A stretch of DNA of 38,906 bases from Chryseobacterium gleum (GTDB lineage Bacteria > Bacteroidota > Bacteroidia > UBA10329), in assembly GCA_945903645.1 (NCBI GenBank), contig CAMDOM010000035.1, positions 1-38,906 on the forward strand, written 5' to 3'. Positions 15,884-24,084 of the stretch are shown here, in pieces. A program made the position numbers and the translations under genes. Under the pieces are notes generated by a model. That model was not told the origin of the DNA. It ran no database searches and saw only the letters and a list, made by a program, of their open reading frames with translations. The stretch's first letter is position 1, and every line of letters starts with the position of its first letter.

Positions 15884-17140
15884 ATGCCAACGGCAATACG
15901 TGTAGAGCATGTGTCAAAACAATACCGCCTAGGACTCGTAGGTTCCGGAACCATGCGAGACGACCTTGAAGGCTGGTGGTATCGCATGCGCGGTAAAGAT
16001 GACCCTACCTTAAAACTGGGCGAAACAAACGATAGAACTTCTTCTAGCGACAGCAACTATGTTTGGGCTTTACGCGATGTCAGTTTTGAGGTGCAACAAG
16101 GCGAAGTGTTAGGTGTTATTGGCAAAAACGGAGCAGGAAAAAGCACTTTACTTAAGCTACTTTCTCGTGTAACGGCACCTACCATTGGCAATATAAAAGT
16201 TAAGGGTCGCATTGCCAGCCTTTTGGAGGTAGGCACTGGATTTCACCCAGAACTTACCGGAAAGGAGAATATTTTCCTGAATGGAGCAATTATGGGTATG
16301 AAGAAGAACGAAATTGCCCGCAAGCTGGATGAGATTGTCGATTTTGCTGGAGTGGAACGCTACCTCGAAACACCTGTCAAACGCTATAGCAGTGGCATGT
16401 ATGTGCGTTTAGCCTTTGCAGTGGCTGCCCATCTAGATCCGGAAATCATGATTGTAGACGAAGTTCTGGCAGTAGGAGACGCAGAGTTTCAGAAGAAGTG
16501 TCTTGGCAAAATGCAATCTGTTTCTTCGAATGAAGGTAAGACAATACTCTTCGTAAGTCACAATATGGCTTTCGTTAAAAACCTTTGCAGAAATTGCATA
16601 TATCTGCAACGCGGAACGGTTCATGCCACAGGAACTGCTGACGAAATGGTAGCAAGCTATCTGAATGACCAATCAGAGGACGTTAGAGTAAGGCGCACAG
16701 GAGGAGACCAACTATTCCTTAAGTCTTTTTCTATGCTATCGCAAGATAATCAAAGGATAGACAGTCCAATTTTATGGGAGCCTTTGACCTTTTTACTAGA
16801 GTATCAAGTAAATACATCTTTGAGGGGTGTAACATTTTCAGTATGCTTCAACGACACTTCAGGAAATCGTATTGTTTCCTATTGGAGCGAATTCGCAGGC
16901 AACCGCTACGACCTAAAATCAGGAAAATTCTCCATACGCGTTGATGTTGAACGGTTCAAATTGACCCCCGGAGTGTACGAGATTGTTATTTATGCTGGAG
17001 TCGGAAACGCTGTTTTGGAGCAACTTGATAACTTCAAGAGGGTCACAGTAGGAATTGATGCAGCGAAACGTATGGAGATATTACCATTATCTACACAAGG
17101 GCACTTTATAGACATGTGTGCGTTTCATTTTAATAGCTAA
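15884..17140 (+). CDS. wzt: ABC transporter ATP-binding protein (Wzt) with a different C-terminal domain, third copy
   Basis: This 418-residue Wzt uses the same motif positions as the gene at 13351 (Walker A 80-88, signature 168-172, H226) and is nearly identical to it up to about residue 205. After about residue 230 the two diverge, and the C-terminal region here (about 270-418, with YQVNTSLRGVTFSVCFND and FKLTPGVYEIVIYAG) is a separate beta-sandwich-like recognition domain. Many synonymous differences are present in the shared part, so this is not a very recent copy. No separate Wzm is adjacent. It is followed by two FkbM methyltransferases that could create the terminal mark it recognises. 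A 184-bp gap without a gene precedes it. Confidence 0.92.
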   Translation: MPTAIRVEHVSKQYRLGLVGSGTMRDDLEGWWYRMRGKDDPTLKLGETNDRTSSSDSNYVWALRDVSFEVQQGEVLGVIGKNGAGKSTLLKLLSRVTAPTIGNIKVKGRIASLLEVGTGFHPELTGKENIFLNGAIMGMKKNEIARKLDEIVDFAGVERYLETPVKRYSSGMYVRLAFAVAAHLDPEIMIVDEVLAVGDAEFQKKCLGKMQSVSSNEGKTILFVSHNMAFVKNLCRNCIYLQRGTVHATGTADEMVASYLNDQSEDVRVRRTGGDQLFLKSFSMLSQDNQRIDSPILWEPLTFLLEYQVNTSLRGVTFSVCFNDTSGNRIVSYWSEFAGNRYDLKSGKFSIRVDVERFKLTPGVYEIVIYAGVGNAVLEQLDNFKRVTVGIDAAKRMEILPLSTQGHFIDMCAFHFNS

Positions 17141-17177
17141 AATTTTAAATCCAATTATTGCTCTAAACAAAACGTTG

Positions 17178-17933
17178 ATGAAGGAACTAGTAAGGAAAGC
17201 TTTCGGTACTTTAGGCTATGAGGTAAAAAGAGCAAAACAGAATGTAGAGGGCTATGACAACCATCTAAATGCTTTCCTTTATCAACGTAAACTGCTTGGT
17301 GAATTGGGCAGAAATCCCTTGATTCTAGATGTGGGTGCTTACCACGGCCAAACAGTTAGACTCTACAAGGAGCAATTTCCAAATGCTATCATTCACGCTT
17401 TCGAGCCATTTGCAGAATCATTAGAGATTGCAAAACGAGCGACTGCTGATTTAAATAATATCCATTTTCACGGTGTGGCTCTTGGCAAAAACTCAGGAAT
17501 TAGTTCATTTAATCTTTTGACCCATACGCCAGCCAGTTCACTTTTGGAGCTTGATAAGAGTGCTGGAGAAGCATGGGGAAAAGGTCTCTTAGAAAATGCA
17601 TCTACTATTGAAGTGGAAATCATTACGTTGAATGACTTTGTTAAGAACAACCAACTGAAGCATATTGACATACTAAAGTTAGACACTCAGGGACTTGAGT
17701 ACGAAATTCTTAGTGCCTCATCAGAATTACTTGCCTCAAAAAAAATTTCAATGGTGTATGCAGAAATCATCACCATGCCCACTTATAAAAACCAAAAAGG
17801 ACTTGAAGAATACTTGAAGCTATTCAAAGATTGTGGATTCGAGCTTTTCAATTTTTTCAATTCATCAACTAGAAATGGTAAACTTCGCCAAGTGGATGCT
17901 CTCTTCTTCCATCCTCAGTTGATAAATATCTAA
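17178..17933 (+). CDS. FkbM family SAM-dependent methyltransferase
   Basis: FkbM-type enzymes O-methylate sugars or other small groups using S-adenosylmethionine. The SAM-binding motif is ILDVGAYHGQT at 49-59, followed by HAFEPFAES (73-81) at the second strand. The late motif DILKLDTQGLEYEIL at 164-178 is the hallmark of the family. I chose ATG 17178, giving the start MKELVRKAFGTLGYEV; an upstream GTG (17118) would overlap the preceding Wzt and add 20 residues that match nothing I know. It is followed after 1 nt by a second FkbM gene. A role in capping or decorating the exported glycan is inferred from context. Confidence 0.85.
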   Translation: MKELVRKAFGTLGYEVKRAKQNVEGYDNHLNAFLYQRKLLGELGRNPLILDVGAYHGQTVRLYKEQFPNAIIHAFEPFAESLEIAKRATADLNNIHFHGVALGKNSGISSFNLLTHTPASSLLELDKSAGEAWGKGLLENASTIEVEIITLNDFVKNNQLKHIDILKLDTQGLEYEILSASSELLASKKISMVYAEIITMPTYKNQKGLEEYLKLFKDCGFELFNFFNSSTRNGKLRQVDALFFHPQLINI

Positions 17934-17934
17934 C

Positions 17935-18852
17935 ATGTTAACTCTCGACCTTCATTTGGTGGATTTCTTTCTGCATCGATTAACCATCTATCGTAAGCGA
18001 AGAACTTTAAAGCCACATCGTTTTAAAATCTGGAAAGCTCAGTATGAATTTGATATTTTTTTAGGCGAATCAAGTAAGACTGTTTTCAATTTTGTGAATG
18101 GTGTGCAAATGATGCTATACAAGGACAATAAGCTATCATTTGAAATTTTCCATGGATTTGAATTGGATGAGATAGATTTTGTAAATCGATTCCTTAAGCA
18201 AGGAGATACGTTTGTTGATGTCGGTACTAATGTGGGACTGTTCTCTTTACACGCAAGTGCAATTGTGGGTGAACGCGGCAAAGTCATATCCTTCGAACCT
18301 TCATCGGCCACGGTGCATCGATTGCAAGAGAATATTGCATTGAACGGTTGTATCAATATTGAAATTGTACCAAAAGGACTATCTTTCGAACCAGGTGTTC
18401 TTGAGTTGGTAGTAGCTGGGAATGGCTATGATGCTTTCAATTCTTTTGCAGTCCCATCTATGGGAGCCATTACAGCACGGGAAAAGGTTGAAGTTACAAC
18501 CGTAGACTCTTTTATGACCCTCAAGGGTATCGCACCGAAAGATGTTAAATTGATAAAAATTGACGTGGAGGGCTGGGAGCTGCATGTACTTAAAGGAGGT
18601 GAGACCTTTTTCGGTCACGTTGATGCTCCCGTACTTCTGGTTGAATTCACCGAGACCAACGCCAAAAATGCAGGAACTTCTTGTATTGAACTAGGACTAC
18701 TTTTGCAAAAACTAGGCTACACCCTTTATGTTTATGATTCAAAACTTAAGAAACTGACGGATGAACCCTTTGGCAAAACCTATGACTATAAAAACCTCAT
18801 AGCCTCCAAGAACAATCGCGAAGGATTAAGCGACTTTATGCAAAAATCATGA
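17935..18852 (+). CDS. FkbM family SAM-dependent methyltransferase
   Basis: This second FkbM enzyme (305 residues) has the SAM motif VDVGTNVGLFSL at 94-105, ISFEPSS at 118-124 and the family signature LIKIDVEGWELHVLKGG in its second half. The N-terminal 85 residues form an extra region seen in longer FkbM proteins. It begins 1 nt after the preceding FkbM stop codon and overlaps the next GT2 gene by 4 nt (ATGA), so all three are probably translated as a unit. The methylation target is unknown; a sugar hydroxyl on the growing or finished chain is the usual expectation in such clusters. Confidence 0.87.
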   Translation: MLTLDLHLVDFFLHRLTIYRKRRTLKPHRFKIWKAQYEFDIFLGESSKTVFNFVNGVQMMLYKDNKLSFEIFHGFELDEIDFVNRFLKQGDTFVDVGTNVGLFSLHASAIVGERGKVISFEPSSATVHRLQENIALNGCINIEIVPKGLSFEPGVLELVVAGNGYDAFNSFAVPSMGAITAREKVEVTTVDSFMTLKGIAPKDVKLIKIDVEGWELHVLKGGETFFGHVDAPVLLVEFTETNAKNAGTSCIELGLLLQKLGYTLYVYDSKLKKLTDEPFGKTYDYKNLIASKNNREGLSDFMQKS

Positions 18853-19940
18853 AGACTAAGCTGCCGTTATATGTAGGAACCCCAGAGATTCCTGACGAGG
18901 ATGCCTATAACTGCACCTATGACCCCTTGGTACAATGGCCAAAAATATCTATCGTAACTCCCAGTTTTAATCAGGGTCAGTACATCGAAACCACAATACG
19001 CAGTATTTTACTTCAGAAATATCCCAACATTCAATATGTTATTATAGATGGCGGAAGCAAAGACAAAACTCTCGCAATAATTAAACATTATGAAAGTTAT
19101 ATCTACTTTTGGACATCTGAACCTGATAAAGGGCAAAGTGATGCTATTAACAAGGGGCTTAAAATAGTAAACGGTGAAATCTTCAATTGGATTAATTCTG
19201 ATGACTATTTGTTGCCGAAAGCTCTTAAGACCGTGGCAGAGCTTTTCCTTAAGAACGATGCTCTAGCAATCGGAACACAGTCAAACCTAATCCGTGGCAA
19301 TGAATTTGAACGTGTTAACGAATCAACGATAAAGCGAAAATCTGTCTTGGAAAGTGCTTGGGAGCGAGGGATGAATCAACAAGGGCTATTCTTTTCCATG
19401 GAAAGTATTATTGCTTTGAAAGGCGTTGATGATCGTTATCATTACTCCATGGACCTCGATTTATGGGTTCGTTTTTTACTCACATTTGGACAAGATCGTT
19501 ATTTCACCGATATTTTTGTAAGTTCTGTTTTTAGATTACATGACAACTGTAAGTCAGTGGATGGATGGGGACAAGGATCGCCATCTGACCGAGAGACACA
19601 GGCTTTATATTTTAGATTGGCCAATTTGCTTAAAGATTCAAGATATTTCCCAGCACTTAATTTACTATTCCCTGACTGTAAGACAGACCTCGCTAGTTTA
19701 CCCTTACATAGTGATGTGCCAACACAAAATGTTGAGAAATGGCTGAATTTTGGCCTTTTCTTGGAATTGAAAAAATCTTATCATTTGGAGCATTTTGAGC
19801 GTGCTGCGATAATTAGTAGCGCCATTAATCCCGATTATCTCGATAATATCTATTCAAAGGACTTTAAAGCAATTCTTCGTTACACAAAATTGCATGGTTC
19901 GCATTTAGGGAGATTTGTTAAAAAACTTTTAAATAGGTGA
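18849..19940 (+). CDS. GT2 family glycosyltransferase
   Basis: This is a 363-residue GT-A enzyme with a short N-terminal extension (about 30 residues) before ISIVTPSFNQGQYIETTI. DGGSKDKT is at 67-74, SEPDKGQSDAINKG at 90-103 and the DXD equivalent NSDD at 116-119. YHYSMDLDLWVRFLLTFG matches the acceptor-side block in the GT2 enzymes at 9262 and 27236, which appear to be paralogues. The start overlaps the previous stop as ATGA. Downstream is a 335-bp stretch without an intact gene that holds a decayed aminotransferase fragment. Confidence 0.88.
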   Translation: MKTKLPLYVGTPEIPDEDAYNCTYDPLVQWPKISIVTPSFNQGQYIETTIRSILLQKYPNIQYVIIDGGSKDKTLAIIKHYESYIYFWTSEPDKGQSDAINKGLKIVNGEIFNWINSDDYLLPKALKTVAELFLKNDALAIGTQSNLIRGNEFERVNESTIKRKSVLESAWERGMNQQGLFFSMESIIALKGVDDRYHYSMDLDLWVRFLLTFGQDRYFTDIFVSSVFRLHDNCKSVDGWGQGSPSDRETQALYFRLANLLKDSRYFPALNLLFPDCKTDLASLPLHSDVPTQNVEKWLNFGLFLELKKSYHLEHFERAAIISSAINPDYLDNIYSKDFKAILRYTKLHGSHLGRFVKKLLNR

Positions 19941-20001
19941 GCAAATTTAACATAACCCTCCACCTATTAATGAAAGAATTTGAAACCTTTGTAAAATATA
20001 G

Positions 20002-20244
20002 GCTTTTCAAGCCTTTCAAGTCCATTCGCGTTCAAACATTGGTCTATATAATTTATTTTGTAAAGTAAACATTCCCTACAAATTATACTTTTTCCCATCC
20101 TTAAATACGCTTCCTTATCTGCCCATGATTTCAATGCCAATTTCGGAATCCGTGGTATCACGAATTGCTTGTCTTCCCATTTATCCAGGACTGGAAATGG
20201 CAGAAGTGCATAGAATTACGGTAATTATAAAAATTGCACTTTAA
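20002..20244 (+). pseudogene. Remnant of a VioA-like aminotransferase (C-terminal end only)
   Basis: From 20086 to the stop codon at 20242-20244 the plus strand encodes 52 residues that align almost without change with the last 52 residues of the aminotransferase at 14626. Both read YFFPSLNTLPYLP, then SMP-SES, then SRIAC-PIYPGLEM-EVHRI and a final ...II-AL stop. A weaker but in-frame resemblance (RS...L...K..I) extends upstream to about 20026, and the frame is closed by a TAG at 19999. The rest of the gene, including the PLP lysine region, is missing. It sits directly upstream of the formyltransferase, which suggests that an intact aminotransferase gene once preceded that gene and was lost or moved. 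This stretch accounts for most of the 335-bp gap between 19941 and 20275. Confidence 0.88.
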
Positions 20245-20275
20245 TCATCCAGAAGTGTCTCAGATAGCAAAAAAA

Positions 20276-20995
20276 ATGTTGGTCATTACTGATAACACAG
20301 TTTTACTAACTGCATTTCAAGAAATAGTTGCAGACTTACCAGAACATCACTTTAGTTATGGTTATAGTCCAAAAAATCGTAATCCAGATGCTCTTGTTAA
20401 ATTGGGTTGCACGGCTGTCGATGTAAAAAAGGATTGGCAGAAAATAGCTTCGTCATTCCAAATCGTATTTTCACTTCATTGCAAGCAAATTTTCCCGGTT
20501 GAATTAGTGAATTCTGTGAGATGTCTAAATCTGCATCCTGGACTAAATCCGCACAATCGTGGATGGTTTCCACAGGTGTTTTCAATTCTAAATAATTTGC
20601 CTGCAGGAGCTACCCTCCACGAAATGGTTGCTGAAATTGATAGAGGTCCAGTTGTTGCCCAAAAAACAGTAGAATTACTCCCTCAAGATACTTCTCTATG
20701 TGCATACAACAGGATTCTTGATGCCGAAATTGAGCTTCTAAAAGCCTGGTTACCTCAAATACTTTCTGGCAATTATCATTGCCGCGATACCGAAGAAGGT
20801 AACTATAACGGGATTGCGGATTTTAATGCACTGTGTCATATCGACCTCAACGAAACTGCTACATTTAAGGATTTTGTCAATAGAATTCGTGCTTTAAGCC
20901 ACCCTCCTTATCGAAACGCCTATTTTATAGCCGATTCAGGCCAAAAAATCTATCTGAATCTTGAATTATTCTCAGAAAATGATAGCAAAGCCTGA
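20276..20995 (+). CDS. Nucleotide-sugar N-formyltransferase (VioF/WbtJ-like)
   Basis: These enzymes transfer a formyl group from N10-formyltetrahydrofolate to the 4- or 3-amino group of a dideoxy amino sugar nucleotide. The catalytic triad is visible as N85 and H87 in CLNLHPGLNPHNRGW and D122 in EIDRGP, and the spacing fits the family. The tract GWFPQVFSILNNLPAGATLHEM is typical of dTDP-4-amino-4,6-dideoxyglucose formyltransferases. After about residue 200 there is a short C-terminal subdomain. I use ATG 20276 (MLVITDN) because the Rossmann fold begins there; TTG 20234 lies inside the aminotransferase remnant. With the aminotransferase at 14626 it would give a 4-formamido-4,6-dideoxyhexose. 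It overlaps the next gene by 17 nt. Confidence 0.88.
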   Translation: MLVITDNTVLLTAFQEIVADLPEHHFSYGYSPKNRNPDALVKLGCTAVDVKKDWQKIASSFQIVFSLHCKQIFPVELVNSVRCLNLHPGLNPHNRGWFPQVFSILNNLPAGATLHEMVAEIDRGPVVAQKTVELLPQDTSLCAYNRILDAEIELLKAWLPQILSGNYHCRDTEEGNYNGIADFNALCHIDLNETATFKDFVNRIRALSHPPYRNAYFIADSGQKIYLNLELFSENDSKA

Positions 20996-21929
20996 TATTA
21001 GTATTGCTGTCATTTCGTATAACCACGAAAAATTCATTGCAGATACTTTTCGAGGCATTGCCATGCAGAAGTTTTCTGGTGTTATTGAGGTTGTAGTTGG
21101 TGATGACTGCTCAACAGACAAAACCCGAGAAATGGCGCGAGATTTCGCAAGTCAGCAGTCGAATGTAAAACTTTTGTTTCATACTAAGAATGGTGGGATG
21201 GTTCTCAACTGGATTACAACAATAGATGCTTGTTCAGGCCGCTATATTGCACTTTGTGAAGGCGATGATTACTGGACCGACCCATTAAAATTGCAGCGGC
21301 AGTTCGACCTAATGGAACGTCATCCCGAATACAGTATGATTTGGCATCCTGTTGATGTGATTGAAGAAGGAGTGCAACGTCCTTATCCCTACGCACCCGG
21401 GATTGAGGTGGCCGATATTCAAGCTATAATTCGGCATCATTTTATCCCAACATGCAGTCTTATGTTTCGAAACGGACTCGTAAATAGTTGGCCGAAATGG
21501 ATTAATAAGGTTATGAGCATGGATATTGCTTTAGAAATGATGCTGGCAATGCACGGAACCGCTCTTCGTATTGATAACAAAATGGGTGCATATCGACAGC
21601 ATCCCCAAGGCATAAGCAAAAGCAACGCTCACGTTAGGCTTGGACAATTGCGGCTTTTGGAAGCTTTCAAAGCGTTTAATGAATATTCCAAACTCATGGC
21701 GGACGAAACAGTTAGGGAGCGAATGATGGAAATAACACGCCTACAATTAAAAATTCCCGAAAACAGGAGGTTTTTTGCGCTAAAACAGCTCTTTGGATTT
21801 TTTGGTCTGCACCTATATGCCGTTCGCGCACAAACCTTTCAAGCTATACGGCATGAAATTTATACCCACCTTATGCCTGATTTATACGTATCTATTCGTT
21901 CAAAACGAACCAAAGCCTCAATCAAATAG
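20979..21929 (+). CDS. GT2 family glycosyltransferase
   Basis: This is a 316-residue GT-A enzyme that starts MIAKPDISIAVISYNHEKFI. GDDCSTDKT is at 41-49 and the metal-binding block EGDDYW at 94-99. The EGDDYW form and the following DPLKLQRQFDLMERHPEYSM are typical of a GT2 subgroup common in Bacteroidota capsule and O-antigen clusters. A TTG at 20961 would add six residues; ATG 20979 is preferred. Being coupled to the formyltransferase gene by a 17-nt overlap, it is a candidate for the enzyme that adds the formylated amino sugar, but this is inference. Confidence 0.87.
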   Translation: MIAKPDISIAVISYNHEKFIADTFRGIAMQKFSGVIEVVVGDDCSTDKTREMARDFASQQSNVKLLFHTKNGGMVLNWITTIDACSGRYIALCEGDDYWTDPLKLQRQFDLMERHPEYSMIWHPVDVIEEGVQRPYPYAPGIEVADIQAIIRHHFIPTCSLMFRNGLVNSWPKWINKVMSMDIALEMMLAMHGTALRIDNKMGAYRQHPQGISKSNAHVRLGQLRLLEAFKAFNEYSKLMADETVRERMMEITRLQLKIPENRRFFALKQLFGFFGLHLYAVRAQTFQAIRHEIYTHLMPDLYVSIRSKRTKASIK

Positions 21930-22003
21930 CTTTCAATATTAAAATTGATGGAAAATGCAAAGAACGAAGGCAAAATCAAAACTTTTCATCGTTAATTCTA
22001 TCC

Positions 22004-22011
22004 TAAATTTG
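22004..22011 (+). promoter_or_regulatory. Candidate -7 promoter element
   Basis: TAAATTTG matches TAnnTTTG exactly, 35 nt before the ATG at 22046, inside a 116-bp gap. The -33 box is not clear: TTTTC at 21983-21987 with a short spacer is the best candidate. A promoter for the methyltransferase gene is plausible but unproven. Confidence 0.35.
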
Positions 22012-22045
22012 ATTTCGTACTATTGTTTAAACTAACCCAAATGTA

Positions 22046-22693
22046 ATGACAGGACTAAAAAATTTATTAAAGCAAACTGCCTTATACCACATGTACTATG
22101 ATAAAAAGTACAACGAATTTTGGCAGCGCATAACGGACAGTGATAATGCTTATAGGGGTCCAATTATAGAGAAGTATCTTCCTAAAAATGCAGTTGGTGT
22201 AGAACTGGGCGTACTCAAAGGCAATTTCACGAGTGTTCTATTTAATAGACTATCCCCAAAAGAACTTCATGTCATTGATCCATGGTATTTGCTTAGTGCC
22301 GAGTGGGATTGGAAAATGGATTACCCAAGCACAATTGATGCCTTATGTGATGTATTAAAACGGTTTAAAAAGGAGATTGAAGAGAAAAGAATTGTTGTTC
22401 ATGTTCAGGATGATTTAAAAGCACTAAAAGAATTTCCAGATAATTATTTCGACTGGGTTTATCTAGATTCTTCTCATCATTACGAGCATACTGTTGCAGA
22501 ACTTGAGTTGTTAAGGTATAAGGTAAAACCTGAAGGAATTATAAGTGGTGACGATTGGCGTTCAGATAGCAGTCACATTCATCATGGAGTGTATAAAGCC
22601 GTCAATGAGTTCATGGTTAAATACGACTATAAACTCATATATGCTGATGACAGCAGTGGACAATGGTTTATTGTGAAGGCCAAAGCAAATTAA
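22046..22693 (+). CDS. Class I SAM-dependent methyltransferase (Methyltransf_24-like)
   Basis: This 215-residue Rossmann-type methyltransferase has motif I VGVELGVLKGNFT at 50-62 and an acidic end of strand 2 in LHVIDPW. The block DWVYLDSSHHYEHTVAELELL, with GGDDW-like SGDDWRSD later on, is the form seen in polysaccharide-cluster methyltransferases of the Methyltransf_24 type. Target unknown; O-methylation of a sugar or acyl group is likely from context. It stands between gaps of 116 and 134 bp and so may form its own short transcription unit. Confidence 0.8.
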   Translation: MTGLKNLLKQTALYHMYYDKKYNEFWQRITDSDNAYRGPIIEKYLPKNAVGVELGVLKGNFTSVLFNRLSPKELHVIDPWYLLSAEWDWKMDYPSTIDALCDVLKRFKKEIEEKRIVVHVQDDLKALKEFPDNYFDWVYLDSSHHYEHTVAELELLRYKVKPEGIISGDDWRSDSSHIHHGVYKAVNEFMVKYDYKLIYADDSSGQWFIVKAKAN

Positions 22694-22827
22694 CTAGTAA
22701 CTAAGGAACTTAATTGACCAATTTAAGAAGGCATAATAAACTCAACATGATTATTTCCTAGCAATATTTCTGTTTCATTTTATTTCACTTTGAAATTGAT
22801 TTAATACGACTGTAAACGCATATTTCT

Positions 22828-24084
22828 ATGGAAAAAAAAGGAGAACATGAAGCAAAGCGCAGAGGTCTGCTTTTTGTCATTAACGCGCTTGAACCAGGTG
22901 GAGCAGAAATGTTTTTGGTTCGCCTTGCAGAGCATCTTCAGAAACATTTTGATATCCACGTCCTGTCGCTCTTTCCCGAGAAAGACGATTTCGCATTTAT
23001 TGCAATGATGCAAGAACGTTTTACGTTCCAATTGATGCCCCGAAATCCAAAACCTATTGACTCTCGGACCGATTATGTTTTTTGGAAGTTAAATGCTTTA
23101 GCATTTCACTTGGGTTCAAAAGGCTTGTATGCTCGATTAATGAAAATGCGTAGGGATGCTCACTTAAGAAATGAACTTCGCAGAAGAAAGATTTCAGCTA
23201 TAAATTCTTCTTCGAGCACTTCAGATTTTTTTGCCATTCACCAACTCAAAATGTTGTCAGGCATTCCGGTGCTAATAACTATGCATAGCTCCTACAATCC
23301 AGAAGTTTGGCCAAGCAATGACCTTAATCGGAAAGATTTTTTTGATTTGGCAAAGAGCATATTTGACAAGGCAGATAGCATACTCTACACAGCTAATCGC
23401 AACATTGAGCTATTCCAAAAGTTTAGCAATTATTGTGGGCCAAAGCCAGAAAAACAATACATGGGTTATGAAGCTCCATTGTCTTTTTCGAATATTAGGC
23501 AAGAACATGGCATTGATAATTCTTCTTTCCTTATTTCCATGGTGGCTAGAGGAGCACGAGAAAAAGGCTGGATTGAAGCAATAGCAGCATTCAGACAACT
23601 GCGTGCAATTCATCCAAACGCATGGCTAATTTTAGTTTGTCCTTTTACCGAGCATATTCTAGAACTTAAAAGAACTGTCTCTCAAGACGAACAGATTATT
23701 TTTACAGGGTACATGAGTAATCCTATTGAAATAATGTGCAGTTCCGACTGTACCATCTTGCCTTCTCACTACCCCGAAAGTCTGCCATATTCCATTATTG
23801 AATCGTTGGGGGCAGGTCGTCCTGTATTTGCCACACCTATTGCAGAAATCCCGATAATGCTGCAAACTTCGGAAGGAATGGCTGGTGCATTGATAGGACT
23901 AAACAAGGATGGATTAGCAAGTACAACTGAGTTGACTGATGAACTTTGCAAAGCGGCAATGGATAAAGCGTATTTAACAACGCTTCAGAACCGAAGTAAA
24001 TTGGCGTTTGTGAAATTTTCTATGGCTCAATGCGGAGATCGGTATAGAGAAGTATTTCAACAATTGATGAATGCCAAGCGCTAA
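22828..24084 (+). CDS. GT4 family glycosyltransferase
   Basis: This 418-residue GT-B enzyme starts its N-terminal Rossmann domain at LLFVINALEPGGAEMFLVRLAEHL. The C-terminal donor-binding domain has MVARGAREKGWIEAIAAF and the E-x7-E type motif in PESLPYSIIESLGAGRPVFATPIAEIP. It retains configuration by family rule; donor and acceptor are unknown. It overlaps the next GT4 gene by 14 nt. It is not closely similar to the two GT4 enzymes that follow, so it is not part of their tandem duplication. Confidence 0.88.
   Translation: MEKKGEHEAKRRGLLFVINALEPGGAEMFLVRLAEHLQKHFDIHVLSLFPEKDDFAFIAMMQERFTFQLMPRNPKPIDSRTDYVFWKLNALAFHLGSKGLYARLMKMRRDAHLRNELRRRKISAINSSSSTSDFFAIHQLKMLSGIPVLITMHSSYNPEVWPSNDLNRKDFFDLAKSIFDKADSILYTANRNIELFQKFSNYCGPKPEKQYMGYEAPLSFSNIRQEHGIDNSSFLISMVARGAREKGWIEAIAAFRQLRAIHPNAWLILVCPFTEHILELKRTVSQDEQIIFTGYMSNPIEIMCSSDCTILPSHYPESLPYSIIESLGAGRPVFATPIAEIPIMLQTSEGMAGALIGLNKDGLASTTELTDELCKAAMDKAYLTTLQNRSKLAFVKFSMAQCGDRYREVFQQLMNAKR

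Noticed and set aside
17118-17177. GTG start for the first FkbM gene
   Set aside because: It would overlap the Wzt3 gene and add 20 residues with no match; MKELVRKAFGTLGYEV is a typical FkbM start.
20001-20014. Short hairpin AGGCTT-TTC-AAGCCT-like sequence as a terminator
   Set aside because: The stem is short and no T-run follows it.
19970-20068. 33-codon ATG frame after the GT2 gene at 18849
   Set aside because: It overlaps the start of the aminotransferase remnant in another frame and shows no domain, promoter or ribosome-binding signal.
20234-20275. TTG start for the formyltransferase
   Set aside because: It lies in the 3' end of the aminotransferase remnant; the family fold begins at the ATG at 20276.
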